Assembly: GCA_034509735.1 (NCBI GenBank)
Contig: JACGWO010000005.1
Span: 14,683,264 to 14,747,263 of the forward strand
Length of the DNA: 64,000 nt
Source: Sesamum alatum
Lineage: Eukaryota; Streptophyta; Magnoliopsida; Lamiales; Pedaliaceae
Reading direction: 5' to 3'
Position numbers and translations under genes: made by a program. The notes beneath the pieces were generated by a model that was given only the letters and a program-made list of their open reading frames with translations, had not been told where the DNA came from and did not search any database. Shown here piece after piece: positions 1 through 9,826 of the stretch (position 1 is the stretch's first letter; each line of letters starts with the position of its first letter).

Positions 1-734
1 AAGCCCATCAAAATGGATGGACAAGATTTGATCTAGAGAATGATGAGATGAAGGGCCATGATTAATTTGACTTAATCAAAGCCTAATTTGACTAGGATTT
101 GACTAGGTCAAAATCCTAGTCAAAGTGTGTCTCTTTGGAAGAGTTTGAGAAGGAATAGGAAATTCCATCTTCTATAAATACTCAAAAAACACACACTCAC
201 ACCTATTATTCTCTACAACTCTCATCTCTCTCAAGTTTTTCGTCCATCCCCTTCTTTTCTCTCCAAGAATTCTACTTTGTTCTTCTTGATTTTATTCAAG
301 CTAGAACATAAGAGACATTGATTGCGTTAATTGATAGCGTGTATCGATGTCTCTTCTCCCCAATGATTTTCTTGCTAGCACAAGGGTTCATTGCTTTCCG
401 GTGCAGCGAGTGAGATGATTTAGAGGGTCTCTTCTTTGAGATCTTGGTGCAAAACGGGGAACAATGCATGTAGCCGAATGAAGACAAAACTACAACCGGG
501 TAGGTTCTTTAATTATGGTTTTCATTTCTAATTCTATGGCCTCCATGTTGTGTTTTATTGAACATGAGATACACCAAACGCCCGAGAGAATCAAAGGAAC
601 ACCCCTTGATTCGTTTATGTATGTTATGCATCATTTAAATTCCATTTAATTATGCTTTGTAATTTTTTATTACGCACTATTTCGCGCTTCTGCTATTCGC
701 GTTAATCTCCCGGGCCGATCCACACAATCTTTCA
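1..734 (+). mobile_element. 3' part of a copia LTR (family-1-like), truncated by window start
   Basis: This is the downstream part of a long LTR whose start lies outside the window. It has a W-box cluster (88-124), a TATA box (TCTATAAATA at 171-180), a CT-rich leader, the conserved GAGATACACC and CGCCCG block (about 566-584), a CAAAGG/CCCTTG hairpin (588-613) and the terminal pattern CGATCCACACAATCTTTCA ending at 734. The next base resumes a pol fragment of another element, so this LTR was inserted into that pol. The left TSD is outside the window, so solo LTR and full element cannot be told apart. Confidence 0.8.
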
Positions 735-816
735 CATAGCAGATCCACTTGCTAAGCCCATGTCGCAAGTTGCCCATACTCACCATCTGGATAAGAGGTT
801 CGAGGTCAATGGGTAA
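735..816 (+). pseudogene. copia pol C-terminal fragment (end of RNase H)
   Basis: Translation gives IADPLAKPMSQVAHTHHLDK and then a TAA stop at 814-816. It matches the end of the copia RNase H in the two better-preserved elements here (ADPLTKPMSQSAHTQHLEK near 45.95 kb; LTKPMSQVAHTQHLVK on the minus strand near 60.97 kb). Everything upstream was displaced by the LTR ending at 734. It belongs with the polypurine tract and 3' LTR that follow. The identity is clear from paralogues in the same window; it is only a remnant. Confidence 0.8.
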
Positions 817-829
817 TTGGCTTTAGGTC

Positions 830-840
830 AAGTGGGAGAT
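830..840 (+). other. polypurine tract of copia element
   Basis: AAGTGGGAGAT lies directly before an LTR starting TGTTGGAATAGG. The same tract precedes the 3' LTRs at 17948 and 46024 and, on the minus strand, the LTR ending at 60922. In this family type it primes plus-strand DNA synthesis. Confidence 0.8.
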
Positions 841-3045
841 TGTTGGAATAGGTGACCAGAAAGCCAATAGGTTTGGCGATTTATACAAATCAATGTAAAC
901 GTAATGTTATTATGTGATGAATAAAATGAGTATTCGTCACCTCTGGTGCTTACTTTGTGCACTCATTTCACATTTGTTAAAATGGTGTTTAACTTATATC
1001 GCAACAAAGCCCACATACCATGGATAACAACTCGTGCAGTTGGGCCACACATTGGATGGTGGTCATGAAACTAACTGATTAAGAGTTGGGTCTGAAACGT
1101 TCCAAGTCGAGGACCTCGAGACAGGGCATCGAGAGTCTTATTGAGACTTGCGTCAAGAGTCGTGTTCAATGGATGAGTGCCGTGTTTCATCGGCGACAAG
1201 CGTGGGATGCCTACACGATCTTGATGGGTTGGTCGACTGGACTGACTCGCAGGGATCATCATATGGAAGCCTTGGAGGCTTTTTGGTCGGTATGATTGGT
1301 TTTTCCCGGTTCCGATAGTACAGAAGTAATCCTCAGACTTGAGGGATCATGGCAATCACGTGCACAGGACGGATGTATCTTGGATCTGGCGAGAGGTGAT
1401 CATTCTGTAATATGATTATCATAATCCTTGTCCAGTGCAGTCAGAATGTGTAGCGAGGACGGTGGATTCCAAGAAGAGGATCCGTCCCCTGTCAGTATGT
1501 TCGAGAGGTATCTCCTATGCACTCGGAGACACGTTCATGCTGTTTAAAAAGTGTGGCCACAGTGGTTGGTCGAACAGGAAATGGTTTCCTGTGTCGACGC
1601 AATGAAGCATACGTGGTCTCGAGTATTAAGCATAGATGCCTAGTCAAGGATGGGAACCGACGCCCAATTCCATACCCTAGACTAAGGCCGGGAGAAGGTA
1701 GACGGAAGGATCGTACCCGTACGGAATCGGCACCTAAATGTTCACGCCAATTCACCTAGTCTCTAGTGCCATGGACCGTTGCTAGACGGCCACCCATGGT
1801 AACGGGCCCTTGTGGGACACGGGCCCAAGTCTAGCTGAGAGTGAACCTAAAGGGTCAGACACAAATCACCGAGAAGGTTGAGAGATCGACTTTGAGTCGA
1901 TCTTGAAGGATAAATAAGTAATTGGATTACTTAAGGGAAAGTCCATTGGATGGACGGGCCCGATATTGTATTGGGCCTTCGTTTGATCGGTAAATTGGAT
2001 TTCTATTAAATATGGAAAGTTGAGACGTTGAGACGTTGGATCTTTTAATTGGATTAAAAGATCAACGGGAATAATTTAAATGGACATTAAATTGGATTTA
2101 ATGTTGGGTTCGTCGTAATTGGATTACGATAAAACACGGTCCGTTAAATTTTACCCAAGAGGAGAATAATTTCTATTTTGGAATAGGAAGAAGTTGGACT
2201 TCTTCCCTTAATTAAACATGGCCGAGATGCTCCCTTGGAGGAAGTAAAATCAGCCATGTTTCATGCTAGGTGGTATGTTGACTTATCTCTTTTGGAAAGA
2301 GGCAAATGAACTCCAATCAAGCTCTTCCCTTTTGGTATGATTTGATCATACCATAAATTTTGATAGGCTTGATTGAAGAATTGATGGTGATTGATTGGAA
2401 TATCTAGACATCCTTGGTTGAACCTAGACACATTCCAATAATCACATTAATTATGTATATATATTTAGAATATACTACAACAAGCATAAGTGATTCATTA
2501 TTCATCTTTTTCTAGGAAAAAGAGAAGACAAAATTGGATCTCCTCTCCCTCTCTAATTAACGGTTTTTCCTCCTCCTTTTCACTTGTGTTCTTCACTTGT
2601 TTTTGAATCAAGAGGAAGAACAAAGTAAGTTTAAGAGAGCACAATTCATAGTGTTCTTCTATTAAACCGATTTCTTCTTAAACCTGTTCTTTTCTAGCAA
2701 GAAAAACGTGCGTTTCTTCCGGTGTGGTGTGGATCACCTTTGGAGAACCCATACATTTGGATTTTGTGAGCATTTCGGAGAAGGAACAATGCAAGTAGCC
2801 GGGAGCACACGGTAAACAATCAAAGGTAACGGTTTTACTACGTTTTGATTGATTTAATACACATCTATGCCCTATATGTTTAAATATATGTTTCTAATAT
2901 TTACACATCCTACATCGAACGCCCGGTTGAGCACCCAAGGGTACACCCCTTGGGATTTGTTTATTTAAATTAGATTTAAATTTACGCGCCCTTTCTCGCT
3001 TTCTCGCTTCCGCTCGTGCTCCCAGGCGGATCCGCTTGTCCTTCA
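841..3045 (+). mobile_element. 3' LTR, copia family 2 (about 2.2 kb)
   Basis: The LTR starts TGTTGGAATAGGTGACC right after the polypurine tract and ends CCGCTTGTCCTTCA. It is a diverged copy of the minus-strand LTR at 58693-60922, identical over long stretches. It carries the LTR core shared by all families here (about 1733-1862, with GCCATGGACCGTTGCTAGAC) and the CCCAAGGG/CCCTTGGG hairpin at 2934-2954. A TATA-like AT tract is near 2455-2475. The 5' part of its element lies before the window, and no TSD can be checked. Confidence 0.85.
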
Positions 3046-4550
3046 GTGTAAGGACTATTGTATTAAAAAGTGGTAGTTGGAAAGTTTAATTCAACATTTA
3101 TGTAAATGCCTTGGACTCCACCTATTTTAGTATACGAAACGTCTGCACCTCTGCAACCCAAAAGATGTTGATTTACAATTCACTGTTGCACACTATTATC
3201 ATTGCAATGGAGACATTTGTACTGCATTTGGGAGTCTCACTACAGTCAATAACATTTTATTTATAAAAAGTGCTCCGTTACGAGCACCTTCTTCACAGCC
3301 ATTTCAGCATCTGACTCCTTGTTATTTCATCCTTTGGCCCTTCTTCTTCATAGCATCCCTGCACCGTCTTTCTCAATGACAAGAGCTAGGCTATCTGCAA
3401 CTATCTTAGGGATGGTGAATTACATCCCTATCCCACCACCTTCCCATCCTGTGTAGGACAAATACCTGTACACAAAAGCGTTGATTTCAACACACGATTA
3501 TGTATTTATTGATGCAATGTGGGAAGAGGCAACGCAAGGGAACGCGCAACATCTTCCGCGAATTAATTGTCATTCTGTTGTAACTGCTATGACACGTGTG
3601 AACCATGTGTTCACGGAAACCTGCATCCTTAGGTTCTCTGCACCCATTTGGTGAAGCTGCGAGAACACAATTAGACATTTGGATTCCTGCTCTTTTGCCG
3701 TGAATTTTCTGTGATAGACGGAACAACACAGTCTTCACTCCTTCTGAATTCTGGGAATAGGTGGTTTTTCATATGTTTAATAGATGGTGTATTGTGTATA
3801 TTTTGTTCAGCATATACGACAAGTTTTGCAAATTTACATTTTCATTTGGTCGTTTATTTTGCAGGAGTTCCCCCTAGCTAAGGCATACATTCAATACGGA
3901 GAACTAAACTGACCTGCTCTACGAGCCATTTTCCAGCCCCCGAGCGCACTGAACAGGCCCCTGGTGAAGTGGTTGAGGTGAATGATGACAACTAATTAGC
4001 CTAATCCCAAATAAAAGCAGTGCATGTGGTTTTGTATGTCTAGTATGTCAATGTCTTTTTTCCTGCAACGCGGGAGGCATTGTAATATGGTTGTACTGAT
4101 TTATGTAATCAGAGACAAATTTATGTTCCTATTTTGCAGTCTGTCAATATATATGTATCCCATTTTGCCTGTAATGCTGCTTTGGTCTATTGGTTTTTAT
4201 TGGTTAGATTTATGCCTTTACTTAGTTAGTTGTAGTATAAAGCTTGAATCTGCGTGTTATGGTAAACAACACTTAACAACAACATAAAAAAATTTTAGAT
4301 AGAACTATATCATGCTGAACATACACTTTTCATTAACAAAAGCAGAACATCAATACACACATAGCTACCCTGTCGTATTTACGTGGAGCCATCAGAGGTT
4401 TAATTTAGTAATTTACAAAAGTATCACCATAAAAAACATGAGGACTACACACCAACTATCATGGACATGTGTGTGTAATGCAAATTTCATGTTTCTGAAT
4501 TTATTGAAACAAGAAAAATATTTGAAATAATTTTTGAATTTAATCAAATA
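3046..4550. other. unassigned region, no supported gene
   Basis: About 1.5 kb that I cannot assign to any repeat here. A possible acceptor (TTTTGCAG at about 3857-3864) is followed by a short open stretch reading EFPLAKAYIQYGELN before a stop. That might be a decayed exon but is too short to call. The short reading frames at 3487-3738 and 4024-4287 have no recognisable motif. The part near 4270-4550 may be the 3' flank of the Harbinger element, separated by the LTR-like insert at 4551-5342. I looked for the left Harbinger terminal repeat here and did not find it. Confidence 0.4.
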
Positions 4551-5342
4551 TGTTGTGGGTGCGATATCTCTAGTTTAAGCCTTTGATTCTTCGCAATCTT
4601 CAATTTCGGCAACTTTGGAGGTGGAACTTGATGTTTTTTAATCCCCTTCAAGGTTGACTTGGATCTTCAATAACGTTAATCCGAGGGTCTTTTGACTTAT
4701 TCTCGGATCAAACGCTACAAACTTGACTTGAACTCTTGGTGTTTCTTGGTGGAATTGCAGCTTCGATCTTCCGCCAAGGTGGATTTGTGCTTTGATAATG
4801 CTAATTCGTGGGTCTTTTGACTTTTTCTCGAATCAAACGTTGGATTTGAAGGATTTCCGCAACGAGGCCTTGATTTTTGCTTTGAACGTCGTGGATCTTC
4901 CTTGATTTGTGCTTGAGAGGATTTTGAAATTTCTTGAATGCTCTCTTGCTTGAGCTTTCAATTGTGTTCGATTGTGTCTTCAATTGTGTAGAGAACCCCT
5001 ATTTATAGTTGTAGGGTAGAAGGCTTTTCCATATTTATTTGATGAAGTGCTGCGATTTGATTAGCCCTTCGTCATTTGCTTCCATATTTGCAAGATGCGA
5101 TTTTATTTCCATATTGACTTGCACTTGCTTAATTTGGATGATTTGATACACTTGCCAAGAATGTGAATTTGACACTTGGCATCATTTGATTGGCCAAAAA
5201 AAATATTAATATCAATTAATTGACTATTTAATTTAGGAATTAAATTTAATTAAAATTCCCAAAATATAAATAGAAATTGATATTTAATATATTATTTTCC
5301 ACATAGCGCTATTTTATTGGGCACAAATTTAGTTTGTCTACA
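4551..5342 (-). mobile_element. probable solo LTR of an unrelated LTR element (minus strand)
   Basis: Read on the minus strand the segment begins TGTAGACAAACTAAATTTG and ends CGCACCCACAACA, so it has TG...CA ends. It contains a strong TATA box on that strand (CTATAAATAGGGGTTC, about 4994-5009). It holds two diverged copies of a block containing GGGTCTTTTGACTT (about 4685 and 4810). No 5-bp TSD is visible (AAATA on the left, GTGTG on the right), so the ends may be decayed or misplaced. It does not resemble the copia LTRs elsewhere in the window. Confidence 0.45.
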
Positions 5343-5548
5343 GTGTGATAAAAAAAGCATGTACAAAAATATTACATATCATAGTAGTGTTTGCTCCATA
5401 TCATACTGCACCAGCTAGCATTAGTTTTACGAGGGGCTCACGTGTGCTTTCAAGCATACTGAAAAATAAATCTAGGTTATTTTTATTATTCACAAGCTTC
5501 TTAGCAATCATGCATTTATCATTAATCGTAAACCTGGTATGACATCAA

Positions 5549-6419
5549 CTACATTCCAAATTGACTTGCGACGCTTTCAGGCTCTTCGTACGCCATATCA
5601 AAATGATAAGACAACTCGCCGAGTCGAGCATTTAGTGTGTTCACGAAACTATCAATTTTTTCATCGAACTTGGCATCCAGATCAGTTTGTTCCACCTTAC
5701 ATTTTTTCGAACTCCCCTTGTTCGCCTTTGGCTGTTCATTGCTCCTGTGCGACTTCTCATTAAACTCAACTATGAATTCATGTTCATCACCGTATATGTT
5801 GGGATCAGGGCTCGAAACATAGCATTCTGGTGCGACTGGTACATGTTCTGGTCAAATCGAACCAGGTGAATCGTTAACTGTCACAGAACCCACGCCATTA
5901 GGATGATCCTTACCAAATATGTCCGACCATGAAGAGTAATATGGAAACAATTTGTGGCACAACGCACGTGTGAAGGGGTCAACCTGTTCAAGCAAGTATA
6001 GAAACCAAATGTAAGTAAATTAAGAAACACATTCTTACTAAAGTCACATAGGTTTACCTTGAAGTAGCTATCGAAAACATCATTAGTGGCAGTTACCATA
6101 TGAGCTGACTCATCCCAACCAAAACCAGTCTTTGAAAGCATGCCCGAAAGGCATGAGTAAGTTTTCTTCCATATGTGTATTTTGGAGCTAATATGAGGAT
6201 CGGACTTCAAATCATTGTTTGGACAACTTTTATTCATAAACTACTCCAAGCCACCAAGATAGGCCGTAAGCCATTGTCACGTTTCCACTCATTTTGAGCA
6301 ATTTCCTTCAAAGCTAGAAGTAGCGACTCCTCCTCAACAACGATCTAAATTCTGCGTGAAAACTTCCCTTCTTTCCTTCCAGCACCGCGGCGTACTCTGA
6401 TAACTCCTTCAATGTCCAT
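5549..6419 (-). pseudogene. MYB/SANT-like protein of a PIF/Harbinger transposon, broken
   Basis: This is the second gene typical of PIF/Harbinger transposons, a MYB/SANT-like DNA-binding partner that in this family works with the transposase. On the minus strand the start (ATG at 6419-6417) is followed by EEESLLLALKEIAQNEWKRD, then DLKSDPHISSKIHIWKKTYS and GFGWDESAHMV, the usual trihelix-like signature. A clean intron is visible at 6057-5984 (GTAAAC...TTGAACAG). The second exon reads KLFPYYSSWSDIFGKDHPNG, a charged SSKKCKVEQTDLDAKF linker and a C-terminal helix ending at TAG 5549-5551. Damage: a TAG early in the SANT domain, a frame break near 6240, and a CGA-to-TGA stop in exon 2. It lies 262 bp downstream of the transposase gene on the same strand. 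Confidence 0.8.
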
Positions 6420-6680
6420 TCCACAGACCTGGACTCAAACAAGAACAACCTACATCAAACTCGTCAATGTATTATTATGGCGAATTTATGTTAGTAAACT
6501 ATAATAAACAAAACACATAGTCAATTCAGAAGCACCATTAAGTATATATATTAAAACCAAACTATTTAAAATTCTATACGAATTCATTAAACAATGCACA
6601 TCGAATACAGGAACTGACATAAGTAAAAAAGTATGTGGTTGTGTTTAAAACAGCTAACAACAGAATCACATCTAACTGTG

Positions 6681-6986
6681 CTAGGCATTGTAAATCGACC
6701 TTGCCAACTCATCACGCCATATGGTTCAAGCTGGGTTTGTGTTAACTGAATCCAAGTACTCAACATTGTCTACGTCAAAACACGATACATTCTCTGCCAC
6801 CACATTCTTGAAGGGATCAATTAGCATCGCTTGCCTTATGAGGTTATGCAAGAGGCAAGAAGCCAACAATATTCTGAGTTTCAATAGAATAGAATGCTGG
6901 GCTATGCAAAATAGCCCAACGACCTTTCAGGATGCCAAAGGTTCTTTGAATTACGTTATGTGCACTTGAATGCTTCATGTTAAAGT
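6681..6986 (-). pseudogene. HARBI1-like transposase, C-terminal part
   Basis: Minus-strand reading gives FNMKHSSAHNVIQRTFGILK and GRWAILHSPAFYSIETQNIVG, the characteristic end of the PIF/Harbinger DDE_Tnp_4 domain, and finishes MWRDELARSIYNA before a TAG at 6683-6681. The family motif is ERAFG-LK, whose E is the third catalytic residue; here it reads QRTFG, so that E is Gln. A frameshift follows the NIVGF stretch. The upstream part of the gene continues beyond the LTR at 6987-8963, at 8964-9488 and again at 19956-20885. Confidence 0.85.
6982..6986. repeat. target-site duplication AAAGT (left copy)
   Basis: AAAGT directly precedes the LTR start at 6987. The same five bases directly follow the LTR end at 8963 and the LTR end at 19955. 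Five bases is the normal copia duplication length. Confidence 0.85.
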
Positions 6987-8963
6987 TGTTAGAACAGGTG
7001 ACCATGTAGCCAATCTTGGTAGGCGAATTGTAACCTATGTCTGAACAATTTCAAAGTTTTTTTTGGTAAAACACTAATGAATAAGAAAGTGAAATTCATT
7101 TGGCGCATACTTTGTTTGTGTTCACTTTATCTGCTTTATAACTGTTCGCTACACAAACAAAGCCCACAGACTGAAATCGCATTTCGGGGACTGGGACTAC
7201 GCTTGGAGGTAGGTCAATGAAATTAGTTCCGTCGAATCAGTCTGGAAATCTCCAAGTCAAGGAATCTCGAAAATGGGTACCGAGATTCCCCTTGAGACTT
7301 GCACAAAAACATCTACTGTCGTGTTTCATCGACGGGTGAGGAGGGTCGTCTAAGCAGTGTTAGTGGGTCGGCCTGCTGGGGGAGTGGCCGACTGAGGTCT
7401 CTTGCGGGAACCGTCTTACGGAGGACCTTGAGTAGGGTCGGCTAGGTATGACGTTAGTTTCCGGTTCCAACGGTACAGGTCAAGTCCTTTGACTTGAGGA
7501 ATTGCTGAGTTTACCAGTACATCGGGACTGTATCTTAGGAATGGTGAGAGATTGCCAAGATGCACTTGAGTAGTCATAAGCCATATCTAGTGCAGCCACG
7601 GTGTTACAACGTGACAGTAGTTTCCAAGAAAGGATTTGTCTCCTGTCAGGGGTGTTAACAGTTGTGTCTCACTATACTCTGTGTCTTGTCCCTAAAATCT
7701 GTGGCCACAGTAACTAAACAGAAGGGAAGGATTCCCTTGCGGCGTTTGGTAAAGGACAGACTGACACTTAGGTCCGAAATGGGTACCTGCATAATCCGTA
7801 CCCTAGACCCTAAGTGGTGAGACCGTAGACTGTAGGATAGATGTACTATAGAGCCTAAATGTTCATCACCGTATATTCACCTAGTCTCTAGTGCCATGGA
7901 CCATTGCTAGACGGCCACCCATGGTGACGGGCGGATTCTAGGAATCCAACCAAGTCTAGCTGAAGGTGAACCTAAAGAGTCACACACAATCTGCACACAT
8001 AACGTATTTATTTTAGAATTACATATTTGGAGAAATAGAGCGATTAAATTGGATTTAATCGGGTCCTTCTTTTCTTGGGAAGAAATTAATTCCTTTTATT
8101 AGATATAAGAAATTTATCTAATAAATTAAATTTATTAGAAATTAATTTATTGGGCTTGGAATAAATATTTATATTTGATATATTTATTTATTGCCTTTAG
8201 GACTATTTAAATGAGATTTAAATATTCCATCAAATTAATCAATGGTTGAGATTAAAGAAAGAAATCTATGGCTTAGATTGGTTTGACCAAGAAAGCTAGA
8301 TGTTGACTAGGATTTGACCTATTCAAGAAGGAGTCTTCAAAGTGTAGGGATTTGAAGAGGAATAGGATTCCTACTCTATAAGTACTCCTAAGTATCCACT
8401 TTGAAGAGGATGATGAAATTTGAAACACACACACACACTACTCGGCTCCTCTCTCTCCCTCTCGGCCGCGTCTCTCTCTCCCTCTCTTCCAAGTTCTTTT
8501 GTGTTGACAATTGAACTAAGGAGGTTTGATCTCGTTAATTTAATAGCGTTTGATCATCCGTCCTCTCCAAATATATATATACTTGTTCTATCGCTAGCAC
8601 GAGGAGCAAGATATGTGGGCGGATTGCGTGTATGAATTAGAGGGTCTCCTACACGAGATCTTGGAGCAAAACGGGTAACAACGCGAGTAGCGGTTTGAAG
8701 ACGAAAACAACAATCGGTAGGTTTCCGATTTACAATTTTCGTCCCTCTATATTTTTAAACCCTATGGCCTCCATGGTTATTATATATGCTTTTATTGTTC
8801 ATGAGATACACCGAACGCCCGGGAGTTTCAAGGGAACACCCTTTGAACGTGTTTTTACATATATAGTATATGCATGTTTAAATTCTTGCAACCTTTAAAT
8901 TATACCGCGCTTCCGCATTCGTGCTACTTCCGGGACGATCCACACGCCTTTCTCAGACTTTCA
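6987..8963 (+). mobile_element. copia family-1 LTR (solo LTR by structure) inside the Harbinger transposase
   Basis: It starts TGTTAGAACAGGTGACC, ends CTCAGACTTTCA and is 1977 bp long, flanked by AAAGT on both sides. No primer site or internal region follows, so it is a solo LTR structurally. It has U3 W-boxes (8281-8320), the conserved LTR core (about 7854-7986) and the CAAGGG hairpin near 8827-8848. A sister LTR at 17948-19955 has the same right flank (AAAGT plus Harbinger DNA), so this copy is one product of a local duplication rather than an independent insertion. Confidence 0.88.
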
Positions 8964-9488
8964 AAAGTATTCCTCAACATTTTGTGGAGATAATCGTCCT
9001 GATTCCCACTCCTTCTATTGATACCGTACACCCCGATATGGTGCAACAAACCATCTCCATTTATGTAACCATTGTCACAGAGATAGTAGTAGCCTGAAAC
9101 GCGGAAAAGTAACTAAAATTATTTTACCTAAATTAGAGAATCGATAAACACAACCATAAATCCAAATTAACTAGTGAGTTAAAAGGCTTAATTACCTCTT
9201 CAAATTTTCAATGAGTTATCTTGGTTCATTGCATCACGCAATGCCATATTGTTCGCTACACTGCCTTCCCAACCTGACAAAACGTAAACGAAGTTCAAAT
9301 TCTGTAACACCCACCGAGCACATTAACAACTATGGAGCCTTTACGTGTATGGTGGTGTGCTTTATCATTGGCTAGTGCTCCTAAACATCCCTGCATTGTA
9401 GAGCACAATTATGTACAAGTTCTGACAATAATTGTGAAATAGTTGCTATATAATAAAAAGCACATTGAATTCAATCTACCTAAAACCA
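8964..9488 (-). pseudogene. duplicated HARBI1-like transposase segment (copy 1)
   Basis: This is a second copy of the DNA at 19956-20517. By eye it differs at about 16 positions plus one deletion of about 30 bp near 9380. On the minus strand it encodes GYYYLCDNGYINGDGLLHHI, preceded by an intron-like gap and by VYVLSGWEGSVANNMALRDA. The deletion removes the stretch that in copy 2 reads LGPLAGTYI. It ends abruptly at about 9488 (ACCATTG), where LTR-derived sequence takes over. Confidence 0.85.
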
Positions 9489-9826
9489 TTGGTAGGTTTC
9501 CGATTTACAATTGGTAGGTTTCTGATTTACAATTTTTGGTTTGAAGACGAAAACGGTTTGAAGACGAAAAACGACAATCAGTAGGTTTTCGATTTACAAT
9601 TTTCGTCCCTCTTTATATTTAAACCCTATGGCTTCCATGATTATTATATATGCTTTTATTGTTCATGAGATACACCAAACGCCCGGGAGTTTCAAGGGAA
9701 CACCCCTTGAACGTGTTTTACATATATTGTATATGCATATTTAAATTCTTGTAATCTTTAAATTATACCGCGCTTCCGCATTCGCGCTACTCTCGGGACG
9801 ATCCACACGTCTTTCTTAGGCTTTCA
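9489..9826 (+). mobile_element. rearranged 3' remnant of a family-1 5' LTR
   Basis: Only the last part of the LTR is present, ending GGCTTTCA at 9826 and followed by the primer-binding site. The first 110 bases are scrambled. The segment that in an intact LTR reads GTTTGAAGACGAAAACGACA, then GTAGGTTTCCGATTTACA, occurs here as several overlapping partial copies (about 9490-9600). Such short patchy duplications are typical filler at an end-joining repair junction. The remainder, from about 9600, is a normal LTR end with the GAGATACACC block and the CAAGGG/CCCTTG hairpin (9691-9711). Confidence 0.8.

Noticed and set aside
1517..1759. 80-107-codon frame kept in both family-2 LTRs (also 59982-60305, minus)
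   Set aside because: It overlaps the conserved LTR core, and between the two copies most differences change the amino acid, unlike a coding gene under constraint.
4551..5342. Host gene promoter suggested by CTATAAATAGGGG
   Set aside because: The segment has TG...CA ends and an LTR-like layout and no coding frame follows; treated as a probable LTR instead.
7300..7330. TSD or element boundary inside LTRs suggested by repeated TTTCATCGACGGGTGA
   Set aside because: The motif is part of the normal family-1 U3 in every copy and marks no boundary.
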